Shown here: one piece after another, positions 8,870-18,018 of the stretch
Position numbering within the stretch: the first letter of the stretch is position 1
Layout: each line of letters starts with the position of its first letter
NCBI RefSeq assembly: GCF_037023145.1
Contig: NZ_CP146092.1
Coordinates: forward strand, 1,488,001-1,552,000
DNA length: 64,000 nucleotides
Direction: 5' to 3'
Source of the DNA: Ralstonia sp. RRA
Lineage (GTDB): Bacteria; Pseudomonadota; Gammaproteobacteria; Burkholderiales; Burkholderiaceae
Program-made: the position numbers and the translations under genes
Notes under the pieces: model-generated
Database searches by the model: none
What the model was told of the DNA's origin: nothing
The model's input: only the letters and a program-made list of their open reading frames with translations

Positions 8870-9852
8870 GCTTGCCCCTTGAATTCGTGCGGCGGCACCG
8901 AAAAGCTGAAAATTCTAGTACCGCTCGTGGATGCTTCACCATCCCTAGGGTGGCGAGTGTACTTGTGAACGTATTGATTTGGCTGTTAAACCGTTGAAAA
9001 AGACGGATCAACTGAGTTCCAAACGGGCTGCGTACTGGCTGGCAGATGCGAATCCGGCGCACGCCGCTCCCTTCTGGGCTCAAGCCCGCGAAGCGGGCAT
9101 AAAGAACCCGGCCGAGGCCGGGATCCTTATGGGCTTATGGGCCGGCGTATTGGTCTGCCCAGTCCAAAGCCGGTGCCACGGGAGCTTGCACCTCCTGAGG
9201 CCAGGTTTTGGAGCCCACTGCAAATCGCCCGTAACCCATTAAAAGATAGCTGGGCATCCGACGAAAAGAGCACCAAGGCACCATTACCCTTGAGCTACAG
9301 CGCCGCTACGGGGCACCAGTTTGATTTCAACGCGGCGATTTTGGGCGCGACCCTCGGCGGTGTCGTTGGGGGCAATGGGCGAGCTGGAGCCTGCACCAAA
9401 GGTTTGCAGGCGCGAAGGATCGACGCCATTGCTGCGCAAAGAGAAAAAGGGGACTGATTTATGTGCGCCAGGCAAAGCTTGGTCGCCTGGGAATGACGGC
9501 GCAAGCCGTCACGAAATGGCGTAAGAAACCCAGCGGGTATGACCCCCGCCCGGTAAAGGTTAGCCACCGACCGGAAGCGAGTCTTGCGTGGTGACCGGGT
9601 AACCGGCGCTGCGAAGCGTAGACAGCAGAAAAGGGGATTTATTTTCCCTACTCTAAAACGGCCGCTGTTGGCCGATTGCTGCCTGTCGTGGACGACCGTT
9701 TAACTTCAAAGCCTGACTGGATTGCAAACTGCTGACACGCGTAGATTCTGTTTTCGACTCGTTTAATGCCGTCGATGCCAGGCCATAAACAGAGAGGAAA
9801 CAACCGCTCGAAAATTCGAGCCATAGACTCTAGAGCCAGTGGGTAGTCGGAG
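8870..9852. other. Gene-poor scar with short remnants
   Basis: About 980 bases hold no convincing intact gene. The stretch contains GC-rich hairpin-prone sequence around 9075-9150, an OmpA C-terminal fragment, and two copies of a short motif, aaaaggggact-gattta-like at about 9445 and aaaaggggatttatttt at about 9633. A 72-codon frame at 9648-9866 on the minus strand has no recognisable motif and overlaps argC by a few bases, so it is not called as a gene. Confidence 0.6.
9284..9442 (-). pseudogene. OmpA-like C-terminal domain remnant
   Basis: About 45 residues match the end of the OmpA/MotB peptidoglycan-binding domain: a Ser-Asn-Gly-Val-Asp-Pro-Ser-Arg-Leu turn, a GAGSSSPIAPNDTAEGRAQN segment, and the terminal RRVEIKLVPR. 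The Asp and Arg that contact meso-diaminopimelate (the NDTAEGRAQNRR part) are present. Nothing upstream encodes the rest of the domain or a membrane anchor, so this is a broken fragment. Confidence 0.7.
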
Positions 9853-10782
9853 TCATGTTCCTGCAACCATCAAATCCAGATTCTGCACCGCCGCTCCAGC
9901 GGCTCCCTTCCCAAGATTGTCAAACACCGCAGCCAACAAAACCTGCCCCGTCTCATCATTTTCACACACCACCAATCGCAAACTATCAGTCCCGTTAAGC
10001 GCCTGAGGATCAAGGCACGTCAACCCTTTGGCCTCCTGCATCGACATCACCTGTACATGGTCCGCATCGACGTAGTGCTGCATAAGACACGCATGCAACC
10101 GCACCGCATCCACGCCCGGCGCCAACAAGCGAAGTTGCAACGGTATGGTCAGCACGATCCCCTGCCGAAAAGCCCCATAAGCCGGCACAAACATCGGCCG
10201 CTCCATCAGACCGCTTTGCTGCTGAATCTCCGGAATATGTTTGTGTGCCAGCCCCAGACCATAAACCTGAAACGCGGGCGCCTGTGATGCGCCCTCTCCC
10301 TCATGCTCTTGCACGCCAACGCGCCCTTTTCCGGAATAGCCCGACACAGCATGAATGTTCGTCGGATAGTCCCTGGGCAGCAACCCGGCCTCCAGCAATG
10401 GGCGCAGCAGCCCTATCGCCCCCGTGGGATAGCAACCGGGATTGCTGACCCGCCGTGCCGTGGCGATGCGTTGGGCCTGCTGCGAGTTCATCTCCGCGAA
10501 ACCATAGGTCCAGTCTGGATGGGTGCGGTGCGCCGAACTCGCATCGATCACCCGAACGGCGGGGTTTTCGATGCTCGCTACAGCGTCGCGTGCGGCTTGG
10601 TCGGGCAAGCAGAGAATCGCGATGTCGCAGGCGTTGATGATTTCGGCGCGACGTTGCGGATCCTTGCGATGTTCGGGGCTGAGCGTGATAAGCCGCAGAT
10701 CGGTCCGGTCGCGTAGACGTTGATGGATTTGCAACCCGGTGGTGCCTTGGTCGCCGTCGATGAATATAAGAGGACTTGCCAT
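9853..10782 (-). CDS. argC: N-acetyl-gamma-glutamyl-phosphate reductase
   Basis: A 309-residue ArgC of the shorter type. This is the NADPH-dependent enzyme that reduces N-acetylglutamyl phosphate to the semialdehyde in arginine synthesis. The nucleotide-binding N-terminus ([17 protein letters not shown]) is followed by the catalytic Cys in [17 protein letters not shown] near residue 110 and the conserved AVSGYSGKG near 150. ATG 10782 gives the canonical short N-terminus; an upstream in-frame ATG at 10818 adds 12 unlike residues. It is divergent from the lysR stub at 10897. It appears intact although both neighbours are broken, so it was probably carried in as part of a foreign fragment. Confidence 0.9.
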   Translation of the reverse strand: MASPLIFIDGDQGTTGLQIHQRLRDRTDLRLITLSPEHRKDPQRRAEIINACDIAILCLPDQAARDAVASIENPAVRVIDASSAHRTHPDWTYGFAEMNSQQAQRIATARRVSNPGCYPTGAIGLLRPLLEAGLLPRDYPTNIHAVSGYSGKGRVGVQEHEGEGASQAPAFQVYGLGLAHKHIPEIQQQSGLMERPMFVPAYGAFRQGIVLTIPLQLRLLAPGVDAVRLHACLMQHYVDADHVQVMSMQEAKGLTCLDPQALNGTDSLRLVVCENDETGQVLLAAVFDNLGKGAAGAAVQNLDLMVAGT

Positions 10783-10896
10783 GGAATGCTCTCGGACATA
10801 GGAAATCAGGAGTTCCAATCTTCAGTGAGGGGCTAAGATAGGAAAAGTTGAATTTCTAAACGATGAAATTCAGCTTTTCTGAACAAGGAGTGACTC

Positions 10897-10954
10897 ATGC
10901 GCGAAATCAGCCTGGACCGTCTGCGCACGTTGGTGGCCATTGCCGACCTGGGTT
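10897..10954 (+). pseudogene. LysR-family regulator, cut after 19 codons by the Tn3-type transposon
   Basis: The frame begins with Met-Arg-Glu-Ile-Ser-Leu-Asp-Arg-Leu-Arg-Thr-Leu-Val-Ala-Ile-Ala-Asp-Leu-Gly, the start of a LysR helix-turn-helix domain, with AAGGAG seven bases before the ATG. Four bases after the Gly codon begins the terminal repeat of the transposon. The rest of the gene is nowhere in the window. It is divergent from argC. Confidence 0.8.
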
Positions 10955-10994
10955 GGGGTCATGCCAAGATAAGGCCAATTCGCTATCATAAGCC
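10955..10994 (+). repeat. Left terminal inverted repeat of the Tn3-family element
   Basis: Forty bases match the complement of 19103-19142 at 38 positions, with the differences at bases 17 and 24 counted from the tip. The tip ggggtcatgcc is typical of the Tn4651 branch. Confidence 0.92.
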
Positions 10995-11108
10995 CGCCAG
11001 TTATGTAGAAGTTTGCATGCATGCCTCTTGGTTATAAAGAGCCTCTGGATTTCCGCCTTTGCCGTCGGCTAGACTGGCCGGCCCTTCAGCGATTGTGGAG
11101 ATCCCTGT

Positions 11109-14107
11109 ATGGCCACCGTCGAGCGCACTGCCTACCCGCGTTTCCCAAAGGTCTTCTCCACGAAAGAGCTGCAGGCCTGCTACACGCCGACCGCTGAGGA
11201 GTTGGACTGGGCAACCCGCTCGACCCGCGGCCAGAGTCCGCGCCTAGGTCTCTTGGTGCTGCTCAAGATCTTCCAGCAACTGCACTATTTCCCCTATCTT
11301 GATGCGATTCCCACCGCCGTAGTCGATCACGTGCGAGTTTGCGCGGGGTTGGACCCCGATACGCCGTTCGGTTACGACCGCAAAGTCTCTCCCACGCTGT
11401 TCCGGCATTACGTCGTCGTGCGGCAATTCCTCGGCGTGCAACCCTACATTGGCACCGACGCCAATGAGGTCACCATCCGCGCTGCACGTGAAGCGGCCGA
11501 GACGATGGATCAGCCGGTGGACATTATCAACGCGACTATTGATGCGCTGATCTTGCAGCAGGTTGAACTGCCTGCGTTCTCAACGCTCGACACCATCGTC
11601 GAGCAAATCCATGCCCGCACCCAAAACGCAATGTTCAGGCGGGTCGCACGCCGGCTCTCTGAAGAGGATCGGCAGCGCCTGGACAAGCTTCTCACGCGCG
11701 AATTCGCCAACCGGCAGACCGCCTACAACAACATCAAGCGACATGCCCGGCGGCCCTCGCGCAAACACCTGAACCTGCTGATCGAGCATCTGGAGTGGTT
11801 GGATTCTTTTGGCGACCTATCCGGCGTCCTGGAAGGCGTGCCTGCCACCAAGCTACGTTCGCTGGCCAACCAGGCCATGGGCCTGGACGCAGCCAACCTC
11901 AAGGAAACGCTGCCTGAGAAGCGCTATACGTTGATCGTGGCCTTGCTTGCTCACATGCGCGTGCGCAGTCGCGACGATCTCGCCGAAATGTTTATCCGGC
12001 GTATGGGCGCGATCCACAAGCGGGCCCAGGACGAACTGGAATACATCCAGTCTCGCCAGCGCGCCAAGCTCGAAGGCCTTGTCACCGTGCTGGACGGTGT
12101 CGTCGATATCGTCGCCGATGGCGGTGACGATGCCCGAATCGGCGCGCAGGTGCGCAAGCTGTTGGCTCCCAATGGCGACCTGGAGCCCCTGCGCGAGCGC
12201 TGCGCCGAAGTGCGGGCTTTCAGCGGCAACAACTATCTGCCGCTGTTGTGGCGGCACTTCCGCGCCCACCGTTCGGTGATGTTGCGCCTCGCCCGCGTGT
12301 TGGAGTGGGAGTCGACCAGCCAATCACGCACGTTGTTAGCCGGGCTGGAGGTCGCGCTGGAAAACGAATCACTGCACCGGGAGTGGATCGCTGCTGAAGT
12401 CGATCTCAGTTTTGCCTCCGAGCGCTGGCGCAAGCTGGTCCGGCGAGCGCACCACGAGGGTCCGCCCACCAACCGGCGCTACTTGGAGTTGTGCGTGCTG
12501 TCCCACATGGTCAACGAGTTGCGCTCGGGTGATCTGTGCGTGGTGGGGTCAGACGCCTTTGCCGACTACCGGGGCCACCTGTTGCCGTGGCGCGAGTGCG
12601 AGCGGCGCTTGCCAGAGTACTGCGCCAAGCTGGATCTGCCGGCCAACGCGCAGGAGTTCGTCGCGCACCTCAAGCAGTGGCTGGCCGACGCCGCGCAGAC
12701 GCTGGACAAAAGTTTTCCGGACAAGCGCCAGCACGTCACCATCAGCGCTGACGGCGAACCCTTACTCAAGCGCACCGCTGCGCGCGAAACTCCGCCCTCG
12801 GCCGTTGCCTTGCAGCAGGCGCTGATCCGCCGCATGCCGACGCGCAACCTGCTCGACGTGCTGGCCAATATCGAGCACTGGACCCAGTTCACCCGGCACT
12901 TCGGGCCGCTCTCCGGCAACGATCCTAAGATCCGCAACGCCGCCGAACGCTATCTGCTGACGATCTTCGCGATGGGTTGCAATCTCGGACCCACTCAAGC
13001 TGCGCGCCATATGGGCGATCGCGTCACCCCCATATGATGTCGTTCGTCAACCGGCGGCACATGAGCCTGGAGAAGCTGGAGACCGCGCAGCGCGAGCTGA
13101 TCGAGCTGTACCTGCGCCTGGATTTGCCTAAACACTGGGGCGACGGCAAAACGGTGGCCGCCGACGGTACCCAATACGACTTCTACGACAACAATCTGCT
13201 GGCCGGCTATCATTTTCGTTACCACAAGATGGGCGCCGTGGCTTACCGGCATGTGGCCGACAATTACATCGCGGTGTTTCGGCACTTCATCCCGCCTGGT
13301 GTGTGGGAAGCCATCTATGTCATCGAAGGGCTGCTCAAGGCCAACCTGAGCGTCGAGGCCGACACCGTGCACGCCGACACGCAGGGGCAGTCGGCGGCGG
13401 TCTTCGCTTTCACCCACTTGCTTGGCATCAATCTGATGCCCCGCATTCGCAACTGGAAGGAACTGGATCTGTACAAGCCCGATGCCGGCGTCAAATACAA
13501 GCACATCGATTCGTTGTTCTCGGCGGTGGTCGACTGGGATCTGATCGCTTTTCACTGGCAGGACCTGATGCAGGTGGCGCTGTCGATCCAGGCCGGCACC
13601 ATCTCTTCGCCGCTGCTGCTGCGCAGATTGGGCTCGGAGAGCCGCAAGAACCGCCTCTACCTGGCCGCGCGAGAACTGGGCAACGTCGTGCGCACCGTGT
13701 ACCTGCTCGAATGGGTCGGCAGTCGCGAGCTGCGCCAGGAAGTGACCGCCACCACCAACAAGATCGAGTCGTACAACGGCTTTGCGAAGTGGTTCTCGTT
13801 CGGTGGTGACGTGATCGCGGAAAACGAGCCCGAGGAGCAGCAGAAACGCCTGCGCTACAACGACCTGATCGCCTCGGCCGTGATCCTCCAGAACACCGCA
13901 GACCTGATGCAGGCCCTACGCACGATGGTCAGCGAGGGCATCAAAGTGAACGTCGCCGACATCGAATTCCTGAGTCCTTATCTGACCCACAACATCAAGC
14001 GCTTTGGTGACTACAAGCTGCACCTAGAGCGCGTACCGGAGGCCTGGATTCGCGATGGGTTGTTCGCGGGACCCGCCCGCGCTGTCCGCAGGGCTCGCCA
14101 TGCCTGA
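11109..14107 (+). pseudogene. tnpA: Tn3-family transposase TnpA with a -1 frameshift
   Basis: The Tn4651-type DDE transposase that binds the terminal repeats and makes cointegrates. It is split into a first frame of 642 residues (11109-13037) and a second covering the rest up to 14107, together about 1000 residues, the normal family size. The break is at a run of five C at 13027-13031; one additional C would join Val-Thr-Pro to His-Met-Met and restore the frame. All catalytic residues lie after the break: Asp in VAADGTQYDF, Asp in HADTQGQSAAV and Glu in TNKIESYNGF. The first part alone would be inactive. The loss may be real or a sequencing error in a homopolymer. Confidence 0.9.
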
Positions 14108-14434
14108 GACCAAGACCCCTACGGGGATGTCGACAGCGAAGCATTGCAGGGGCTCCGGCAGTCGTTCGATACCCGCACCATTCTGCATGCGGTGGAGTTG
14201 CTCGATGGGATTCGAGCACGATGCGCGCCGGACGGGTTGCGCGACGATCTGCTGCGCCTGCACGGCATGGCTCATACCGTGATTAACGACGCGAGCCTAG
14301 CCTACAGCACGGATGGACCGACACTGGTTGAACAAGTCGACGCGGTGCTGATGGAGCTTGGCGACTGGCTCGCGGCACTGGAGCGGATGCGCCAATCATT
14401 GGAGCCACTGGAACACCTGAGCCCAGCCGACTAG
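14100..14434 (+). pseudogene. tnpC: TnpC-like post-transcriptional regulator of transposase, apparently frameshifted
   Basis: A small gene overlapping the tnpA stop, as tnpC does in Tn4651-type elements, where it lowers transposase production. The natural ATG at 14100 opens Met-Pro-Glu-Thr-Lys-Thr-Pro. The conserved body, LQGLRQSFDTRTILHAVELL and onward to the stop at 14434, lies in another frame. One additional base in either the C4 run near 14116-14119 or the G4 run near 14123-14126 joins them into about 111 residues. As written, only a TTG start at 14144 would give a 96-residue product. Assignment to TnpC rests on position and length. Confidence 0.6.
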
Positions 14435-14599
14435 CCGAGCCATTCGGCCCGAAAGCCAACGTAGAAGGCGTCGCCACGCTTCGTTGGCCAGCTCATGGTG
14501 GCGCCTTCGATGCGCTGGCTGCCATGGCGATTTGCCCGTTTTCGTGGGTGATGCCGGCAGCCGCCGCGCGTGGAGCATGCCATCGAGAATTGGGTACGC

Positions 14600-15793
14600 T
14601 CAGTTCCAGCCAAGCCGGTGGCTGGCTTGCGTTGCCTGGTGGCGTGCGTCATCTTCCGCGTGGAGGTAGACACTCGTCGTGGCGAGCGACGCATGGCCGA
14701 AGTTGTCACGCACGAAGCGCAGGTCCACCTGTTGGTCGGACATGTGCGAGCCGGCCGTGTGGCGCAGCCAGTGGGACGATGCGCTGGCGAGCACGTCAGC
14801 CTGCGCGCCAAACTCGGGACCCTGTGCACGCACGCGGTCGGCCGCGAGCTTGAACACCTCCTTGACGATCAGGTGAATCGCCGCGCGCGATAACGGCTTT
14901 TCCGGGCCGATCACGGGCAGCAGCAAAGGGCGTGTTTCGCCGATCTGCGGTGACGGCGGCAGGCCGCAGATGCGCCGATAGCGCGCCAGCTCCGCGATCA
15001 GTTCATCGGTGGCGGGCACCAGGCGCGTCTTGCCGCCTTTGCCGTGCACCTCGATCCACCAGCGCTCGACGCCCGCCGCGTCCCGGCGAGAGAACACGGC
15101 GCCCATGCGCGTGGAGGCGATTTCCGCTAAGCGCAGGCCGGCCAAATACAGCACGGAGAACAACCACCGGCAACGGGCCGCGTGCAGCCGGTCGCGTTCC
15201 GTCGCGACGGGCAGGGTTTCGATCGTGGCTTTGACGATGTCCCAATGCGCATGCGTGAGGTAGCGCGTCACGCGCGGGGCTGTCTTGGCGCTGCGACGGC
15301 GCGCGAGCGAGAGCGGATTCCCGGCGAGGTATCCGGCTTGCACCAGCCAGGCGAAGAGCGCGTTGAGGATCGTCATCGCATGCCGCACGCTCGTGGGCGA
15401 CAGTGGACCGGCGAAGGGGCGCCAGTCGGGCGAGCTTCTCGCCAGCTTCTTGCGTGAGGCCATCACCCAACGCCAAGCTGGCTGCGGGTCGGCCAGGAAG
15501 CGCTCGTAGAGCAGCAGGTCCTCGTGGGTGAGTGAAGACAGCGGCTTGCCGTGCTGGAGAATCGCCCACAGTATCAGGCGTTCGGCTTCCTTGCGGTAGG
15601 TGGCGACCGTGCCGGGCACGCCGGCATAGCGGGCGAGCCACGCAGCCACGGCGGCCAGGTCGTCATCCGCCGTGATTTGGCGGCTCGCTTCGCGTGCGCG
15701 GTTGGCGCCGTGAAGGCCCGAGAGCGCTGGCGGGATGCGCAACTGCTCGATGGCCACCGCGGGACCGTTGAACGATGGAACGGGATGGGTCAT
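14600..15793 (-). CDS. Tyrosine recombinase (TnpS-like resolution recombinase or integrase)
   Basis: A 397-residue tyrosine recombinase. The N-terminal core-binding domain spans about 35-175, with the segment ATYRKEAERLILWAI in common with the integrase at 4328-6049. The catalytic domain spans about 190-390: Arg in AGLRLAEIASTR, Lys in EVHGKGGKTRLV, H-x-x-R in SHWLRHTAGSH, and the Tyr in LATTSVYLHAEDD. Tn4651-type transposons resolve cointegrates with a tyrosine recombinase (TnpS) plus TnpT, so this gene is the likely TnpS counterpart. Unlike Tn4651, it is not adjacent to the tnpT-like gene; four passenger genes intervene. It is longer than the 323 residues known for TnpS. Confidence 0.8.
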   Translation of the reverse strand: MTHPVPSFNGPAVAIEQLRIPPALSGLHGANRAREASRQITADDDLAAVAAWLARYAGVPGTVATYRKEAERLILWAILQHGKPLSSLTHEDLLLYERFLADPQPAWRWVMASRKKLARSSPDWRPFAGPLSPTSVRHAMTILNALFAWLVQAGYLAGNPLSLARRRSAKTAPRVTRYLTHAHWDIVKATIETLPVATERDRLHAARCRWLFSVLYLAGLRLAEIASTRMGAVFSRRDAAGVERWWIEVHGKGGKTRLVPATDELIAELARYRRICGLPPSPQIGETRPLLLPVIGPEKPLSRAAIHLIVKEVFKLAADRVRAQGPEFGAQADVLASASSHWLRHTAGSHMSDQQVDLRFVRDNFGHASLATTSVYLHAEDDARHQATQASHRLGWN

Positions 15794-15827
15794 CGATGCA
15801 GGGCCGCCGTCCTAGCGTGCGGGCGTT

Positions 15828-16469
15828 TCACCACTCGAAGTCCGGCCAGTCTTCGTCGCTGTCGACGAAGGCGGTGGGTGGGATGACATCGGGGCGCAAC
15901 GTGATATCCGACTTGGCCAAGATCCCGTACATCGGGTCGAACGTCGCCATCACCTTGGGCAGCATCTTGAGGCGCTGTTTGGGCGGCAGTGCAATGAAGT
16001 ACCGGCAGCGGCTATCGAGCACGCTGTCTAGGTGGACATAGGTGGCGCTCGCAGCGGACCGCGTGCGGTGGATGACTTCATCGGCCAACACCGGCGTGGC
16101 GGCGCGCACCGCCGATTCGACCACGTGCTCCAGCTCGAACATGATCGACTGGTCCAGCTTGTTGGTCGGGATGAAGGCCATGGCCTGGCGCAGCACCCCG
16201 ACTTGCGTCAGGAGTACGGGCCACAGGACTTCGACGCCGTAGATACGGCAACGGTCGTCCTTGGTATCGCCGCGTTGGTCCACGCTGCGCTGCCCCGAAT
16301 AGGCTTTGCGCACGTCGTACGCCAAGCCGAGCACGAAGCCTTCCTTGTCCTCGATGTAGACGCTTTCCTGCACGACGTAGTGGATGAAGCCGTGCAGGCG
16401 CTCCAGCGCCGCGAAATCCCACCACAATGCGACGCCGGCATGGTTCGGCGTCAGTCGGTACTCCAGCAT
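15828..16469 (-). CDS. DUF6904-like protein, function unknown
   Basis: A 213-residue soluble protein starting MLEYRLTPNHAGVALWWDF. It resembles DUF6904 proteins, but this is from memory of the N-terminal pattern and is uncertain. It has no signal peptide or membrane segment. It ends in an acidic tail (SDEDWPDFEW). The ATG at 16469 is preferred to the one at 16508 because the latter adds residues overlapping the toxin gene. It lies between the recombinase and the toxin gene in one co-oriented block, so it travels as a transposon passenger. Nothing visible reveals an enzymatic activity. Confidence 0.6.
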   Translation of the reverse strand: MLEYRLTPNHAGVALWWDFAALERLHGFIHYVVQESVYIEDKEGFVLGLAYDVRKAYSGQRSVDQRGDTKDDRCRIYGVEVLWPVLLTQVGVLRQAMAFIPTNKLDQSIMFELEHVVESAVRAATPVLADEVIHRTRSAASATYVHLDSVLDSRCRYFIALPPKQRLKMLPKVMATFDPMYGILAKSDITLRPDVIPPTAFVDSDEDWPDFEW

Positions 16470-16483
16470 GGTCTTGCTCCCTG

Positions 16484-16759
16484 TTATCGGTCTTCGCGGG
16501 TGTGCCACAGCCGCAGCAGGTAAATGCTCTCGCCCCGGATCTCGTAGCGCATTTCATACTGGCCGACGAGCATGCGCCGCACTTCGCGCGGTTCGAACTG
16601 GAACAGTTGCTCGCCCACGCGCGGGTTGGTCAGCAGGATTTCTGGCGCCTTGACCAAAGCCTGCACCGCGCGCGCGGCGGCCGGCCTGTTCACCGGCGCG
16701 AGAAACTCATACAGGCGCGTGAGGTCTTCCTGCGCCTTGCTGGTCCACTGCAGTTCCAT
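16484..16759 (-). CDS. parE: ParE/RelE-family toxin
   Basis: A 91-residue toxin of the RelE/ParE superfamily. MELQWTSKAQEDLTRLYEFL opens with the family's first strand and helix. The C-terminal strands contain RRMLVGQYEMRYEIRGESIYLLRLWHTRED, with the usual basic residues. Its start codon overlaps the antitoxin stop (TGATG), so the two are translationally coupled. Members poison gyrase or cleave mRNA; the partner antitoxin type (ribbon-helix-helix) favours ParE-like action. It likely stabilises the transposon or its carrier replicon. Confidence 0.85.
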   Translation of the reverse strand: MELQWTSKAQEDLTRLYEFLAPVNRPAAARAVQALVKAPEILLTNPRVGEQLFQFEPREVRRMLVGQYEMRYEIRGESIYLLRLWHTREDR

Positions 16760-17022
16760 CAGCGCGGCACCGGCTCACCGGCACCCAGGCTGTCCGCCCA
16801 GGCCTGCACGGCCTGGTGGCCAATGACGCGGCCGGCGTCCACGTCGGCCAGCGCCTCGCGGGTGAGGCGGTCGCGCTCCTCTTCCTGGGCGATCCAGGCC
16901 GACAGTGCCTGTTTCATGATCCAGCCGCGCGAGCGTTCGAGGCGGTCGGCCAACTGGTCCACCTTCTCGGCCAGCGGCACTGGGACATGTGCGGTCAATA
17001 CGCGGGTTTCGGCTTTGGACAT
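16759..17022 (-). CDS. parD: Ribbon-helix-helix antitoxin (ParD/CopG type)
   Basis: An 87-residue antitoxin. The N-terminal ribbon-helix-helix is VLTAHVPVPLAEKVDQLADRLERSRGWIMKQALSAWIAQEE (residues 8-48), which would dimerise on its own promoter. The C-terminal part would wrap the toxin. ATG 17022 is preceded by GGAGGAC at a good distance; an upstream in-frame start at 17046 is less plausible. It is directly upstream of the toxin gene with a one-base overlap. Confidence 0.85.
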   Translation of the reverse strand: MSKAETRVLTAHVPVPLAEKVDQLADRLERSRGWIMKQALSAWIAQEEERDRLTREALADVDAGRVIGHQAVQAWADSLGAGEPVPR

Positions 17023-17073
17023 GGCGTCCTCCTGAAATCGGGTCAATGCAGCGGAGTGCTGGGCCTGCCGCCG

Positions 17074-17805
17074 TCAACGAAACTTGATCGTGCCGGAGCC
17101 AGCCACGTGGTCGTCCCAGCGCAGCGGGTTGCCCCGCACGACGATGTCACCCGAGCCGGCCACGCGGGCGCGCACCTCGGTCCGCACGAAGGCGTCAATG
17201 TCGCCGGAACCCGCCACCGACAGGTCGGCCGACTCGGCGATCAGCGCACTGGCATCGACATCGCCAGAGCCCACGACCTGCACGTGCAAGCGGGCGACGT
17301 GGCCGCTGGCGGTGATATCGCCCGAACCCGGGATTTCCAGGTCCAAGGCGTCTTGCTGCAGATCGAGCAAGGTGACATCGCCGCTGCCCTTGATCTTGAT
17401 CGCCGGGAACTCGGGCAGCGCGATGCCGACCACCGCGCGCGGCTGGTGCAGGGAAATGGCCGGCCCGGTGGGCTTGCCGTTCACGATGTCGCCCAAGACC
17501 ACCGAGCCGACCGTGCCGTGGAAGGTCATGTGGCTGCTGCCGAAGCGGATCGACACGCCTTCGCGCTCGATCACCAGTTTGTCGCCTTTGTAGGCGGTCC
17601 GGACCGAGGTCACCGCATCCGCCGTTTCGCCGGCAACGACCAGCGTTGGCGTGTCCGCGCGCCGGAACACCATGTCGACCGAGCCTTTGACGACGATCTT
17701 GCGGATCGGCTGCAGGGGACGCTCCTCCTTGAAGGCGGCTTCAAGGCGATCCCAGCCGGTACCGGTGGAGGGCATATCGGAGAGATTCATGAGGTTCGGC
17801 GTCAT
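17074..17805 (-). CDS. GIN-domain (DUF2807) auto-transporter-like adhesin domain protein
   Basis: A 243-residue protein whose middle and C-terminal parts repeat a strand-turn unit ending in Gly-Ser-Gly-Asp, at least five times (KIKGSGDVTL, EIPGSGDITA, QVVGSGDVDA, SVAGSGDIDA, RVAGSGDIVV). This is the pattern of the GIN beta-helix domain. There is no evident signal peptide at the N-terminus (MTPNLMNLSDMPSTG...), which is unusual since most GIN proteins are exported. ATG 17805 is chosen over a TTG at 17829. The gene is divergent from the tnpT-like gene across about 210 bases. Its role in the transposon is unknown. Confidence 0.75.
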   Translation of the reverse strand: MTPNLMNLSDMPSTGTGWDRLEAAFKEERPLQPIRKIVVKGSVDMVFRRADTPTLVVAGETADAVTSVRTAYKGDKLVIEREGVSIRFGSSHMTFHGTVGSVVLGDIVNGKPTGPAISLHQPRAVVGIALPEFPAIKIKGSGDVTLLDLQQDALDLEIPGSGDITASGHVARLHVQVVGSGDVDASALIAESADLSVAGSGDIDAFVRTEVRARVAGSGDIVVRGNPLRWDDHVAGSGTIKFR

Positions 17806-17829
17806 CCAATCATGTCGATTAGAAACCAA

Positions 17830-18018
17830 TCATAGTGATTCAACGTAGGACAATCAACCGCCTGCGAGGTCACCTCGGGCGAGGCGTATTGTGCGGGGCC
17901 AGTGCGCAGTATAGTCTAGACAGAAGCGTACTTATGTCTCAAGTTTGTACTTGAAATTATGAAATCACGCGGTTTACGGCATATTATTGACTCATTCGAA
18001 CTGAAATCCAGGCCCGTC
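17830..18018. promoter_or_regulatory. Divergent promoter region, possible resolution site
   Basis: About 190 bases separate the GIN-domain gene from the tnpT-like gene. They contain several small dyads, for example caagt-ttgt-acttg at about 17940-17953 and agaca...tgtct around 17919-17938. In Tn4651 the resolution site lies beside tnpT, so this stretch is the best candidate for it here, but the core cannot be assigned from sequence alone. Confidence 0.4.

Noticed and set aside
9648..9866. A 72-codon minus-strand frame beside argC
   Set aside because: No recognisable motif, no ribosome site noted, and it overlaps the argC end. It may be part of a decayed gene.
17959..18018. Longer N-terminus for the tnpT-like protein
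   Set aside because: The extra 20 residues do not resemble KfrA-type proteins and overlap the likely regulatory region.
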